NCBI GenBank assembly: GCA_027858455.1
Contig: JAQICQ010000070.1
Span: 1-9,343, forward strand
Origin: Elusimicrobiota bacterium
Lineage (GTDB): Bacteria > CG03 > SLGR01 > JAGXOG01
Length of the DNA stretch: 9,343 nt
Reading direction: 5' to 3'
Shown: one piece after another, positions 1 through 6,885 of the stretch
Position numbering within the stretch: position 1 is the stretch's first letter
How the letters are laid out: the number at the start of each line of letters is the position of its first letter
Made by a program: the position numbers and the translations under genes
The notes under the pieces: generated by a model
Database searches by the model: none
What the model was told of the DNA's origin: nothing
Seen by the model: the letters and a program-made list of their open reading frames with translations, nothing else

Positions 1-3
1 ATA

Positions 4-9
4 TATAAT
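4..9 (+). promoter_or_regulatory. possible -10 box of a valS promoter
   Basis: A perfect TATAAT hexamer lies 23 nt before the valS ATG, which would give a short leader. The matching -35 region falls outside the window and the surroundings are AT-rich, so a chance match is quite possible. No clear Shine-Dalgarno is visible between this box and the start codon. Confidence 0.25.
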
Positions 10-32
10 TAATTCTTACAGAATAAAACATT

Positions 33-2690
33 ATGAAAGAGATACCAAAAAGATATAATCCAAAAGAATACGAGGATAAGTGGGCTGATTTATGGATAGA
101 GGACGGGCGTTTTGCGTCAGAACCTTCTGAAAAAGAGCCATACACAATAGTTATACCCCCGCCTAATGTTACAGGTGTGCTTCATATGGGCCACGCCTTA
201 AATAATGTTATACAGGACATACTTATACGGGTCCATAAGATTAAAGGGAGAAATCCCATGTGGATGCCGGGGACCGATCACGGCGGCATAGCTACCCAGA
301 ATGTCGTAGAAAGAAAACTTCTTAAAGAAAATAAAACAAGGCACGACTTGGGCAGAAAAGCTTTTCTGGATAAAGTATGGCGGTGGAAAGACGAAGCCGG
401 GGGGACGATAATAAAACAGCTTAAACGGCTGGGGTGCGGATGTGACTGGCAGAGGCTGAGTTTTACCATGGATGCTGCTCGCAGTAAATCGGTTAAAGAA
501 GCTTTTATAAGGCTTTATAAGAAGGGTCTGATATACAAGGGGGAGTATATGACCAACAGGTGTCCGCGATGCGGCACAGCTCTTTCCGATATTGAAGTTG
601 AGCACCGTGAAAAAAGCGGCAAGCTTTGGTATATTAAATATCCCTATAAAAGATATCCTTCAAAATTCGCAGTTGTTGCTACAACGAGGCCGGAAACGAT
701 GCTCGGAGATACAGCGGTAGCGGTAAATCCCGACGATGAAAGATACAAAGATACCATAGGGCAAAAACTTATATTGCCGCTTGTGGGACGGGAAATTAAG
801 ATAATCGCTGATGATTTTGTTGACCCTGAATTTGGAACGGGGATGGTTAAAGTAACTCCGGCTCACGATCCCAATGATTTTGAGATGGGCAGTCGTCACG
901 ATCTTGAATTTATTAAGATTATAGATGAAGATGGCAATATGACCGATGAGGCCGGAAAAGATTTTAAAGGGCTGGATAGAAATGAATGCCGCAAAGAAGT
1001 AGTTAAAAAACTCAAGAAAGAGGGTTACTTAAAGAAAACTAAAGATTACAGCCATTCGGTAGGCGAATGCTACCGTTGTTCAACAGAAATTGAACCGCTT
1101 ATGTCAAAGCAGTGGTTTGTAAAGATGAAACCTCTGGCCGAACGGGCTCTGGAATCGGCAAAAAAGGGGGAAATCAAGTTTACTCCCCGGCACTGGGAAA
1201 AGCCGTATATTAACTGGCTTCAAAACCTGCGCGACTGGTGTATATCAAGACAGATATGGTGGGGGCACAGGATCCCTGTATATTATTGTAAGAATCAGGA
1301 AGAAAAAGGATGTGAACCCGTAGTAGCAAAAGAGATGCCCAAAAGTTGCCCGGATTGCGGAAATACGGAAATGGTTCAGGAAGAAGATGTTCTTGATACC
1401 TGGTTTTCATCTGCGCTCTGGCCTTTCTCAACTTTAGGCTGGCCCGATGAAACTAAAGAATTAAAATATTATTATCCGACTCAGGTTCTGGTAACCGGTC
1501 ACGAGATACTTTATCTGTGGGTTGCGAGAATGGTTATGATGGGGCTGGAGATGATGGATGCTGTTCCTTTTGAAAATGTCAATATACACGGTATAATAAG
1601 AGACAGCAAGGGCAATAAGATGAGCAAATCCAAGGGTAACGTTATTAACCCTATGGATATAATAAAGCAGTACGGCACGGATGCTTTGAGATTTTCTATA
1701 GCAAAAGCCGCTGTTCCCGGGCGTGACTTACAGATTGACGATGACGATTTTAAAAGCGCTCGTAATTTCTGCAATAAAATTTGGAATGCCACTAGGCTTA
1801 TATTAAGCAATATAGATATAGATAAACTTCAGATTCCTCCGGCAGACGAGATGGAGCTTGCCGACAAATGGATATTGAGCGAGTTAAACAGGTTTGCAGG
1901 TTTGATAGAAGAGAGTTATCTTGATTACAACAACGCAAACACCGCAAGACTGATATATGATTTTACATGGAAGTATTTCTGCGACTGGTATCTGGAAATT
2001 GCGAAATTAAGGCTTTATTCTGACAGTCCCCGTGAAAAAGAAGTTGCCCAAAATATTCTTTTAGAAGTTCTTCTGAGGCTTTTAAGTTTAATGCATCCGA
2101 TAATGCCGTTTATATCTTCGCAGCTATGGGAGTATGTAGCCGGGGAGATTGATATCCGGCAAAAAGGCCCTATGGAATTAAACGGCTTTAAAAATATAGA
2201 TTACGGTATAGATAAAGCGGATGTCAAAAAGATGAATAAACTTATGGATATTGTATCAGGAGTAAGAAATATCCGCGGCGAGATAAGCATAGACCCGTCT
2301 GTAAAGCTGCGGGCTAATATAAACGCTTCGGGTAAAGACCTTGAGCTAATAAATAGCCATAAAGATTATTTAAAACTTCTTGCCGGATTAGAAAGCGTTC
2401 AAGCCGGGCAGGATATAGTCCGCGCGGCGGGCGACGCCGTTTCTGTTGCCGGTCGGGCAACGATTTATATTTCTCTCCCGAAAAAATTGAAAAATGAAGA
2501 GATTAAGAGGTTAAAGAAAAACATAGAAGAGATAGAAGGGTATATCAAGAAGAACAACAAGAAACTGGAGAACAAGGGGTTCGTTAATAATGCCCCGGAA
2601 GATATAGTAAACGGAGTAAAGAAAAGAACTTCGCAGATGAATGAAAAACTTAACAGGTTAAAGAAAAACTTAAAAGAGATGAATAAGTAA
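33..2690 (+). CDS. valS: valyl-tRNA synthetase (ValRS)
   Basis: This class I aminoacyl-tRNA synthetase charges tRNA-Val with valine in the cytoplasm and edits mischarged threonine. The protein has 885 residues, normal for bacterial ValS. The HIGH signature is HMGH at residues 51-54, after the typical PPPNVTG. The CP1 editing domain covers about 190-330 and contains the TTRPETMLGD block near 217-226. Cysteine pairs at 177/180, 346/349 and 439/442 look like zinc ribbons. DVLDTWFSS precedes the KMSKS loop at 529-533, followed by an anticodon-binding helical domain. The last 70 or so residues are a Lys/Glu-rich coiled coil, the ValRS C-terminal tRNA arm. The ATG was chosen because MKEIPKRYNP aligns with the usual ValS N-terminus; no good Shine-Dalgarno is visible. 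The stop codon directly abuts the IscB element, so the last codons probably also serve as the omega RNA guide. Confidence 0.98.
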   Translation: MKEIPKRYNPKEYEDKWADLWIEDGRFASEPSEKEPYTIVIPPPNVTGVLHMGHALNNVIQDILIRVHKIKGRNPMWMPGTDHGGIATQNVVERKLLKENKTRHDLGRKAFLDKVWRWKDEAGGTIIKQLKRLGCGCDWQRLSFTMDAARSKSVKEAFIRLYKKGLIYKGEYMTNRCPRCGTALSDIEVEHREKSGKLWYIKYPYKRYPSKFAVVATTRPETMLGDTAVAVNPDDERYKDTIGQKLILPLVGREIKIIADDFVDPEFGTGMVKVTPAHDPNDFEMGSRHDLEFIKIIDEDGNMTDEAGKDFKGLDRNECRKEVVKKLKKEGYLKKTKDYSHSVGECYRCSTEIEPLMSKQWFVKMKPLAERALESAKKGEIKFTPRHWEKPYINWLQNLRDWCISRQIWWGHRIPVYYCKNQEEKGCEPVVAKEMPKSCPDCGNTEMVQEEDVLDTWFSSALWPFSTLGWPDETKELKYYYPTQVLVTGHEILYLWVARMVMMGLEMMDAVPFENVNIHGIIRDSKGNKMSKSKGNVINPMDIIKQYGTDALRFSIAKAAVPGRDLQIDDDDFKSARNFCNKIWNATRLILSNIDIDKLQIPPADEMELADKWILSELNRFAGLIEESYLDYNNANTARLIYDFTWKYFCDWYLEIAKLRLYSDSPREKEVAQNILLEVLLRLLSLMHPIMPFISSQLWEYVAGEIDIRQKGPMELNGFKNIDYGIDKADVKKMNKLMDIVSGVRNIRGEISIDPSVKLRANINASGKDLELINSHKDYLKLLAGLESVQAGQDIVRAAGDAVSVAGRATIYISLPKKLKNEEIKRLKKNIEEIEGYIKKNNKKLENKGFVNNAPEDIVNGVKKRTSQMNEKLNRLKKNLKEMNK
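2675..2690 (+). other. predicted omega RNA guide, the 3' end of valS
   Basis: In characterised IscB systems the guide, about 16 nt, lies directly 5' of the omega RNA scaffold and is copied from DNA flanking the left end of the element. Here that flank is the final codons and stop of valS (around GAGATGAATAAGTAA). The exact element boundary cannot be fixed from one sequence, so the guide may be shifted by several bases. The family rule is established; applying it here is inference. Confidence 0.45.
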
Positions 2691-2694
2691 CCAA

Positions 2695-2714
2695 CCACGA
2701 GGCAAGCCTCGTGG
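2695..2714 (+). repeat. left-end hairpin of the IscB element
   Basis: A perfect 8-bp stem, CCACGAGG (2695-2702) with CCTCGTGG (2707-2714), closes a CAAG tetraloop. It shares the GGCAAGCC apex with the right-end hairpin. GTGG at 2711-2714 can alternatively pair with CCAC at 2723-2726, so the RNA form may switch between two folds. The four Ts after the stem make it terminator-like, but its position and its right-end partner favour a transposon end. Confidence 0.8.
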
Positions 2715-2938
2715 CTTTTAAACCACATGGTTACCAGCAGACTAATGGAGATTAAAATGTTAGTAAACGTTAAATCAGATATAGAAACCATAGAATGCCA
2801 CCTCAGTTCTATGCAACTTTCGCGGCTCTGTAAACAGTCCTGTGATGGTAGGGACAGTCAACCGTATTGCGAAGCTGATTTAACCCTGCGAGAGGAAGTC
2901 GGATTCCAAAGTAACTTCGATACTTTGGATACGCATTA

Positions 2939-2957
2939 CTCCGTTTTCGGTCGGAGG
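2939..2957 (+). promoter_or_regulatory. iscB ribosome binding site inside the last omega RNA hairpin
   Basis: The Shine-Dalgarno GGAGG (2953-2957) lies 8 nt before the iscB ATG. Most of it is the 3' arm of a hairpin, CTCCG (2939-2943) with CGGAG (2952-2956), loop TTTTCGGT. Folding the omega RNA to its 3' end would therefore cover the site, and ribosome loading would open that helix. The pairing is visible; its effect on translation is inferred. Confidence 0.6.
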
Positions 2958-2965
2958 TATACTTT

Positions 2966-4219
2966 ATGTTAGTATACATTGTAAACCGAGACTTTGAACC
3001 TTTAATGCCGTGTTCTCCTGCGAAAGCACGGAAACTATTGGAAAATGATAAAGCGAAAGTGATTAAGAGAACTCCATTTACTATTAAATTACTTTATGGG
3101 AGCAGTGGTTATAAACAGGAGGTAACCGCCGGAATGGATACCGGAAGCAAAAAGATTGGCTGTGCTGCTATTGCTAACGGTAGGGTGATTTATCAATCTG
3201 AAGTTCAGCTCAGAAACAATGTTTCAAGAAAGATGAAACAAAGAAAAAGGTATCGTAGAACCAGAAGAAGTAGAAAGGTGAGATATAGAGAGCCAAGATG
3301 GCAAAACAGAGCATCAATGAAAAAAGAAGGTAGATTGGCACCCAGCATTAAATCAAAGGTAGACTCTCATTTAAAGGAGAAGAAATTTGTAGAATCTATT
3401 CTACCGGTATCAAAATGGAAAGTGGAAACAGCAAGTTTTGATATTCATAAGATAAGTAATTCTGATGTTAAACGGTGGGATTATCAGAATGGACAGCAGA
3501 AAGGTTATTATAATGTGAAGGCTTATATTTTAGATAGAGATAATTATCAATGTCAGGAATGTAAAAAGAAGAATACTAAATTACATGTTCATCATATTGT
3601 TTTTAGAAGTGATGGCGGAACAGACACACCGGATAATCTCATAACTCTTTGCACATCCTGTCATGATAAAGTCCATGATGGTAAAATCGAGATTAAAGGC
3701 AAACGTTCAAGAACTAAAAACGCTACTGAAATTGGAATTGTGAAGTCTCAATTAAAAAAGCAGTTTGGAGAATTTGAAGAAACTTATGGGTATGAAACCA
3801 AGTTCAAACGGGAGCAGGTATTGTGTTTATCCAAAACACATTACCATGATGCTGTCGCTGTTTGCTGTGAAGAGGGTGAATTAGTCGATTTAAGCGACAT
3901 AGTTTACTACAAAAAACACGTATCTAAAGGTGATTATCGCCAGACGAATGGTTGTCATTCTGAGAAAGTAATACCTACCGGTAAATTGTTTGGATTGAGA
4001 AAATTTGATTTAATTGAAACTCCAAAGGGCATTGGGTTCGTAAAAGGCAAACGTTCTACTGGTTTTTTTGCTATATCAGATTTAGATGGTAATGTAATTA
4101 GCCCTTCTGCAAATGTAAAGAAAACATACAAACGCTTAACTGCGAGAACTACAATTTTAACAGAAAGGAGAATGGCGCATTCCTCCGCAGGGCAAGCCCG
4201 TGCGGTTTCCTGCGCCTAA
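2966..4219 (+). CDS. iscB: IscB RNA-guided DNA nuclease (RuvC + HNH)
   Basis: IscB uses an omega RNA to cut double-stranded DNA and is the family from which Cas9 arose. The N-terminal PLMP domain shows its motif at residues 12-15. RuvC-I is GMDTGSKKIG with Asp58. An Arg/Lys-rich bridge helix spans about 88-112. RuvC-II is VETASFD with Glu154. The HNH domain (about 186-240) has the CxxC pair 196/199, HVHH at 207-210, Asn224 and a second CxxC at 229/232. RuvC-III is HYHDA, with His292, His294 and Asp295. A C-terminal domain of the type that contacts the target-adjacent motif follows (about 320-390, containing FGLRKFD and GFVKGKRSTGFFAI). All catalytic motifs are present and the frame is open, so the enzyme looks intact. 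At 417 residues it is a compact member. The last 14 residues are encoded by the right-end palindrome. The ATG fits the canonical MLVYIVNRD start and has GGAGG 8 nt upstream. Confidence 0.95.
   Translation: MLVYIVNRDFEPLMPCSPAKARKLLENDKAKVIKRTPFTIKLLYGSSGYKQEVTAGMDTGSKKIGCAAIANGRVIYQSEVQLRNNVSRKMKQRKRYRRTRRSRKVRYREPRWQNRASMKKEGRLAPSIKSKVDSHLKEKKFVESILPVSKWKVETASFDIHKISNSDVKRWDYQNGQQKGYYNVKAYILDRDNYQCQECKKKNTKLHVHHIVFRSDGGTDTPDNLITLCTSCHDKVHDGKIEIKGKRSRTKNATEIGIVKSQLKKQFGEFEETYGYETKFKREQVLCLSKTHYHDAVAVCCEEGELVDLSDIVYYKKHVSKGDYRQTNGCHSEKVIPTGKLFGLRKFDLIETPKGIGFVKGKRSTGFFAISDLDGNVISPSANVKKTYKRLTARTTILTERRMAHSSAGQARAVSCA
4174..4216 (+). repeat. right-end hairpin of the IscB element
   Basis: An outer 6-bp stem, GGCGCA (4174-4179) with TGCGCC (4211-4216), encloses CCGCA (4185-4189) with TGCGG (4201-4205). 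Inside that is GGG/CCC with a CAAG loop and one unpaired G. The apex GGCAAGCC matches the left-end hairpin. The palindrome lies within the iscB reading frame, and the stop codon TAA follows at once, so transposon end and protein C-terminus are the same DNA. Confidence 0.8.
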
Positions 4220-4224
4220 ATTCT

Positions 4225-5535
4225 ATGAAAAAAATATGTTTGTTATTATTATTGTTAGTGCCTGCGCATCTTGCTGCCACAGTAACAAAAACTTACAGAT
4301 GGCAGACCGACGGGGTTAAGCTTGCTGTAACCGGGAATTACGGCACTCCGCTGAGTGAGATAATAAGGGCCCGGGATGAAGAAAGTATGGCCTACAGGCT
4401 GTTTAACCTTATGAGAAGCTCCGGAAAAGAACTTGATTATAATATCGCCCGTCCGGAATATAAGGGCGAAGATAAAAAGAGCCTAAAAAAGATAGATATA
4501 AAATATGCCGCCGGGCAGATGGGAATTGATATACAGAAAGAGGAAAATTTTGCCTCTCGTTATGCGGGGGGAAAACTATGGCACTTTAACTGGTCCGGCG
4601 ACCGGTTAAGGCTGACTTCCGGTAATGTCGCCGCCTACAGCAGTACTGAGATATATACTTTTTGTGGATTCAGAGGGGAGAATATTGTAATTAACCGCGG
4701 AGGCACGCTCTATTATTTAAGCGAGATAGAATGGTTGCCGGTGCCGGCTTTAGAAGGATATACAGCCGGGAAAGTCAGGTGGCTGTCGGAAAATGAAATA
4801 GTTGTTTTTGCCCAGGACCAAAAGACAGGGCAGGATTTTTTAGTAATAACTTCAATAAGAAAAAACAATGCGGAATTTATACCGGCGCCCGCCGGCGAAT
4901 TTAAAGATGTAATAGTATCCGAAAACAGAAATCAGATTTATGCAAGTTCTTTTTACGGGGGAGTATATGAGATTTCTATATATATTGAAGATGAAATAAA
5001 CTGGGAAGTAAAAAAGAAAACTTCCAAAGAGTTAAAGCTTCTTGCCGTAAAGGATGGGAAAGTTATATGGTTCAGCGCCGGGACTAAAACTATTAACATA
5101 TCGGGTGAAGAAGAGATTGAAGGGTGTAATATATATGAAATTGTTACATATCCATGGGGAGATTATATTTTAACCGAAGATGATTCTGCAATAAGCGAGC
5201 CCGAAACAGCCAAAACAAGCATTATATTTTATGATTCTCAGGCAGGCAGAAAACTTAAAGAATACGGAATTCCGGATATAGGTGTTTACGGAATAGACAG
5301 TGATATATGGCTTTTGCCCGAAAAATACAGAAAAGCTATTGAAAAACTTCCCGGACATCCGGGAAGCGTAAGTTTAAATTCAGAAGATAAGACAGTATAT
5401 TATGATATGCCGGGCCGTGACGGTTTAAGAGAAATTGAAAGTATGGAGTTAGGCTCATTAAGGATACCCCTGGCGGCCGGCGCAGCTTTTTTTCTTATTA
5501 TCATCGTAGTAATATTATTGAAACGTAAGGAGTAA
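4225..5535 (+). CDS. exported membrane-anchored protein of unknown function
   Basis: I do not recognise this 436-residue protein. It starts with a clear Sec signal peptide (MKK followed by a run of Leu, cleavage probably after about residue 18, near AHLAA). It ends in a single hydrophobic helix (about 415-432) with a Lys-Arg-Lys-Glu tail, so the body should lie outside the cytoplasmic membrane with a short cytoplasmic tail. The body is rich in short strand-like segments with recurring Gly/Trp/Tyr, such as GGKLWHFNWSGDRLRL, GGTLYYLSEIEWLPV and KDGKVIWFSAG. That resembles beta-propeller-type repeats, but no blade consensus can be proved by eye. The ATG is 5 nt after the iscB stop with no Shine-Dalgarno in front. 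The element appears to have displaced the native leader, and translation may depend on coupling to iscB. Nine bases separate it from rph, suggesting one operon. Confidence 0.85.
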   Translation: MKKICLLLLLLVPAHLAATVTKTYRWQTDGVKLAVTGNYGTPLSEIIRARDEESMAYRLFNLMRSSGKELDYNIARPEYKGEDKKSLKKIDIKYAAGQMGIDIQKEENFASRYAGGKLWHFNWSGDRLRLTSGNVAAYSSTEIYTFCGFRGENIVINRGGTLYYLSEIEWLPVPALEGYTAGKVRWLSENEIVVFAQDQKTGQDFLVITSIRKNNAEFIPAPAGEFKDVIVSENRNQIYASSFYGGVYEISIYIEDEINWEVKKKTSKELKLLAVKDGKVIWFSAGTKTINISGEEEIEGCNIYEIVTYPWGDYILTEDDSAISEPETAKTSIIFYDSQAGRKLKEYGIPDIGVYGIDSDIWLLPEKYRKAIEKLPGHPGSVSLNSEDKTVYYDMPGRDGLREIESMELGSLRIPLAAGAAFFLIIIVVILLKRKE

Positions 5536-5544
5536 TTTTTAAAT

Positions 5545-6276
5545 ATGACAGAACAAGGCTTTAAAAGAGAGAATAACCGGCAGTTAGATAAAAAAAGAGA
5601 AATAAATATAGAGACGGGATATCTGACAACAAACCCGTACTCTGTTATGATATCTGTGGGCAATACAAAGGTGCTTTGCGCGGCCACTACCGATAACTGG
5701 ACGCCGCCTCATATAAGAAATACCGACAGGGGATGGATTTCGGCTCAGTATTCTATGCTGCCGAATTCGTCGGAGGACCGTATCCGCAGGGAGCGGGTAA
5801 ATGTCAAAGGAAGAACAAAAGAGATAGAAAGACTTATCGGCCGGGCGCTGAGATCGGTATGTGACCTCAGGGCTATACCCTATGAAAGCATAATTGTAGA
5901 TTGTGATGTTATCCAGGCAGACGGCGGGACAAGAACCGCTTCGGTGACCGGGGGTTTTGTGGCTCTTTATATGCTCGTTAAGGATTTGCAGAGAAATAAT
6001 AGGATTTCCCGCTCGCCGGTAAATGATTTTCTTGCCGCCATAAGCGTTGGTGTGGTGCACGGTAAAGCTATGCTTGATTTAAACAGCTCTGAAGACAAAA
6101 TAGCTCAGGTTGATATGAATTTAGTCATGACCGATTCAGGCAGGCTTTCTGAAATTCAGGCTACCGGTGAAGAGGCGACTTTTAAAATAGAAGATTTTAA
6201 CCGGATGATGGAGCTGGCTAAAGAAGGTATAATAGAATTAATTAAAGAGCAAAAAAGAACTCTTAATATAATATAA
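5545..6276 (+). CDS. rph: ribonuclease PH
   Basis: RNase PH is a phosphate-dependent 3'-to-5' exoribonuclease that trims the 3' ends of tRNA precursors and works as a hexamer in the cytoplasm. The 243 residues match the family length. Visible family blocks are the RxNR start (R8-R12), GRTKEIERLIGRALR (89-103, phosphate-binding arginine region), VDCDVIQADGGTRTASVTG (118-136), VGVVHGKAMLDLNSSEDKIAQVDMN (168-192, with acidic residues 178 and 184) and EIQATGEEATF (203-213). The start follows AAGGAG at 5527-5532, which overlaps the end of the upstream gene. The rdgB start codon follows its stop with no gap, an rph-rdgB pairing seen in many bacteria. A tRNA gene at the end of the same transcript supplies a natural substrate. 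Confidence 0.97.
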   Translation: MTEQGFKRENNRQLDKKREINIETGYLTTNPYSVMISVGNTKVLCAATTDNWTPPHIRNTDRGWISAQYSMLPNSSEDRIRRERVNVKGRTKEIERLIGRALRSVCDLRAIPYESIIVDCDVIQADGGTRTASVTGGFVALYMLVKDLQRNNRISRSPVNDFLAAISVGVVHGKAMLDLNSSEDKIAQVDMNLVMTDSGRLSEIQATGEEATFKIEDFNRMMELAKEGIIELIKEQKRTLNII

Positions 6277-6885
6277 TTGAAAAAGATAGTACTTGCTACA
6301 AATAATCCGGATAAAGTTAGGGAAATAAAAAATATATGGGAAAATATCCCGGGAATTGAAATAGTTTCCGCCGGGGATTTCAAAGAGCTCGGAGAGACCA
6401 AAGAAGATGGTGAAACTTTAGAGGAAAACGCGCTTAAAAAAGCAAATTATGTATCCCGCGCCCTTAATCTCTCTGCGGTATCAGATGATACGGGCCTTTT
6501 TGTTAATTATCTAAAAGGCCGGCCGGGAATACACTCGGCCCGGTATGCCGGCAATGAAGCTTCATATTTAGATAATGTAGATAAACTCTTAAAAGAGATG
6601 GAGGGGGCGCCCGAAGAAAACCGGTATGCTGAATTTCGGACTTCCGTTTGTCTTGTCCGGTCCGGCAGAGAACCGCTATTTACTAAGGGCGTTGTAAAAG
6701 GTAAGATAACTCAGAGCAAAAGGGGGGCATCCGGTTTTGGATACGATCCGGTTTTTGAAGTAAAAGAAACCGGGAAGACCTATGCTGAAATGTCTGCGTC
6801 GGAAAAAGATACTATGAGCCATAGGTATAAAGCTTTTAAAAAGATGGGGGATTTAATTAAACGGGAAGTGGCGCAGCTTGGCTAG
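6277..6885 (+). CDS. rdgB: XTP/dITP pyrophosphatase (HAM1/RdgB family)
   Basis: This enzyme hydrolyses non-canonical purine triphosphates (dITP, ITP, XTP) to monophosphate and pyrophosphate, keeping deaminated bases out of nucleic acids. At 202 residues its length is normal. Motifs in order are ATNNPDK (7-13), TLEENALKKA (47-56), SDDTGL (69-74, metal-binding Asp pair), GRPGIHSARYAG (81-92), GFGYDPVF (153-160) and SHRYKAF (181-187). The start is TTG, immediately after the rph stop, because MKKIVLATNN aligns with the family N-terminus and no in-frame ATG fits. Translation is probably coupled to rph. The last seven codons and the stop (6862-6885) are also the 5' end of tRNA-Pro, so the tail REVAQLG comes from tRNA sequence and lies beyond the conserved core. 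Confidence 0.96.
   Translation: MKKIVLATNNPDKVREIKNIWENIPGIEIVSAGDFKELGETKEDGETLEENALKKANYVSRALNLSAVSDDTGLFVNYLKGRPGIHSARYAGNEASYLDNVDKLLKEMEGAPEENRYAEFRTSVCLVRSGREPLFTKGVVKGKITQSKRGASGFGYDPVFEVKETGKTYAEMSASEKDTMSHRYKAFKKMGDLIKREVAQLG

Larger units (their letters stand above)
2691..2957 (+). ncRNA. omega RNA (HEARO-type guide RNA scaffold) of IscB
   Basis: This is the non-coding leader upstream of iscB, in the place where IscB guide scaffolds are encoded. Several perfect helices can be read directly. A 10-bp long-range stem pairs 2769-2778 with 2875-2884. Inside it are a 7-bp hairpin (2789-2795 with 2807-2813) and a 5-bp stem (2819-2823 with 2869-2873) that stacks next to the long-range stem and encloses a 4-bp hairpin (2837-2840 with 2852-2855). 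Downstream come a 9-bp hairpin, TCCAAAGTA (2905-2913) with TACTTTGGA (2921-2929), and a 5-bp hairpin (2939-2943 with 2952-2956) just before the iscB start. This multi-helix architecture and its position fit the HEARO RNA class, now known as omega RNA. The 3' end is approximate, and pseudoknots are likely but were not resolved. No promoter was identified for it; read-through from valS is likely. Confidence 0.85.
2691..4219 (+). mobile_element. IscB/omega RNA element of IS200/IS605 type, no transposase
   Basis: The unit fills the space between the valS stop and the next gene. It comprises a left palindrome (2695-2714), a structured non-coding leader, an iscB gene and a right palindrome (4174-4216). 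Both palindromes present the same apex, GGCAAGCC with a CAAG loop, as expected for subterminal hairpins recognised by a Y1 HUH transposase. There are no terminal inverted repeats and no obvious target duplication, also typical of this superfamily. No tnpA is present, so movement would depend on a transposase in trans, or the copy may be immobile. The ends are approximate (plus or minus about 10 nt), since single-strand cleavage sites usually lie a little outside the hairpins. Coding sequence inside is poorer in the CCGG-type words common in the neighbouring genes, consistent with transfer. Confidence 0.85.

Noticed and set aside
2695..2719. Intrinsic terminator after valS
   Set aside because: The hairpin plus four Ts fits loosely, but its apex is shared with the right-end hairpin and it sits at the element edge, so a transposon end is the better reading. 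It could still attenuate transcription.
2727..2972. 81-codon open frame between valS and iscB
   Set aside because: It lies across the omega RNA helices, has no ribosome site and no recognisable protein features, and runs into the iscB start. The RNA explains the region better.
2691..4219. Cas9 or CRISPR locus
   Set aside because: The nuclease has RuvC/HNH like Cas9 but lacks a REC lobe. No repeat-spacer array or cas1/cas2 is in the window, and the PLMP start identifies IscB.
5584..6060. 158-codon minus-strand frame across rph
   Set aside because: It is fully antisense to a strongly conserved gene with no ribosome site; it is a shadow frame.
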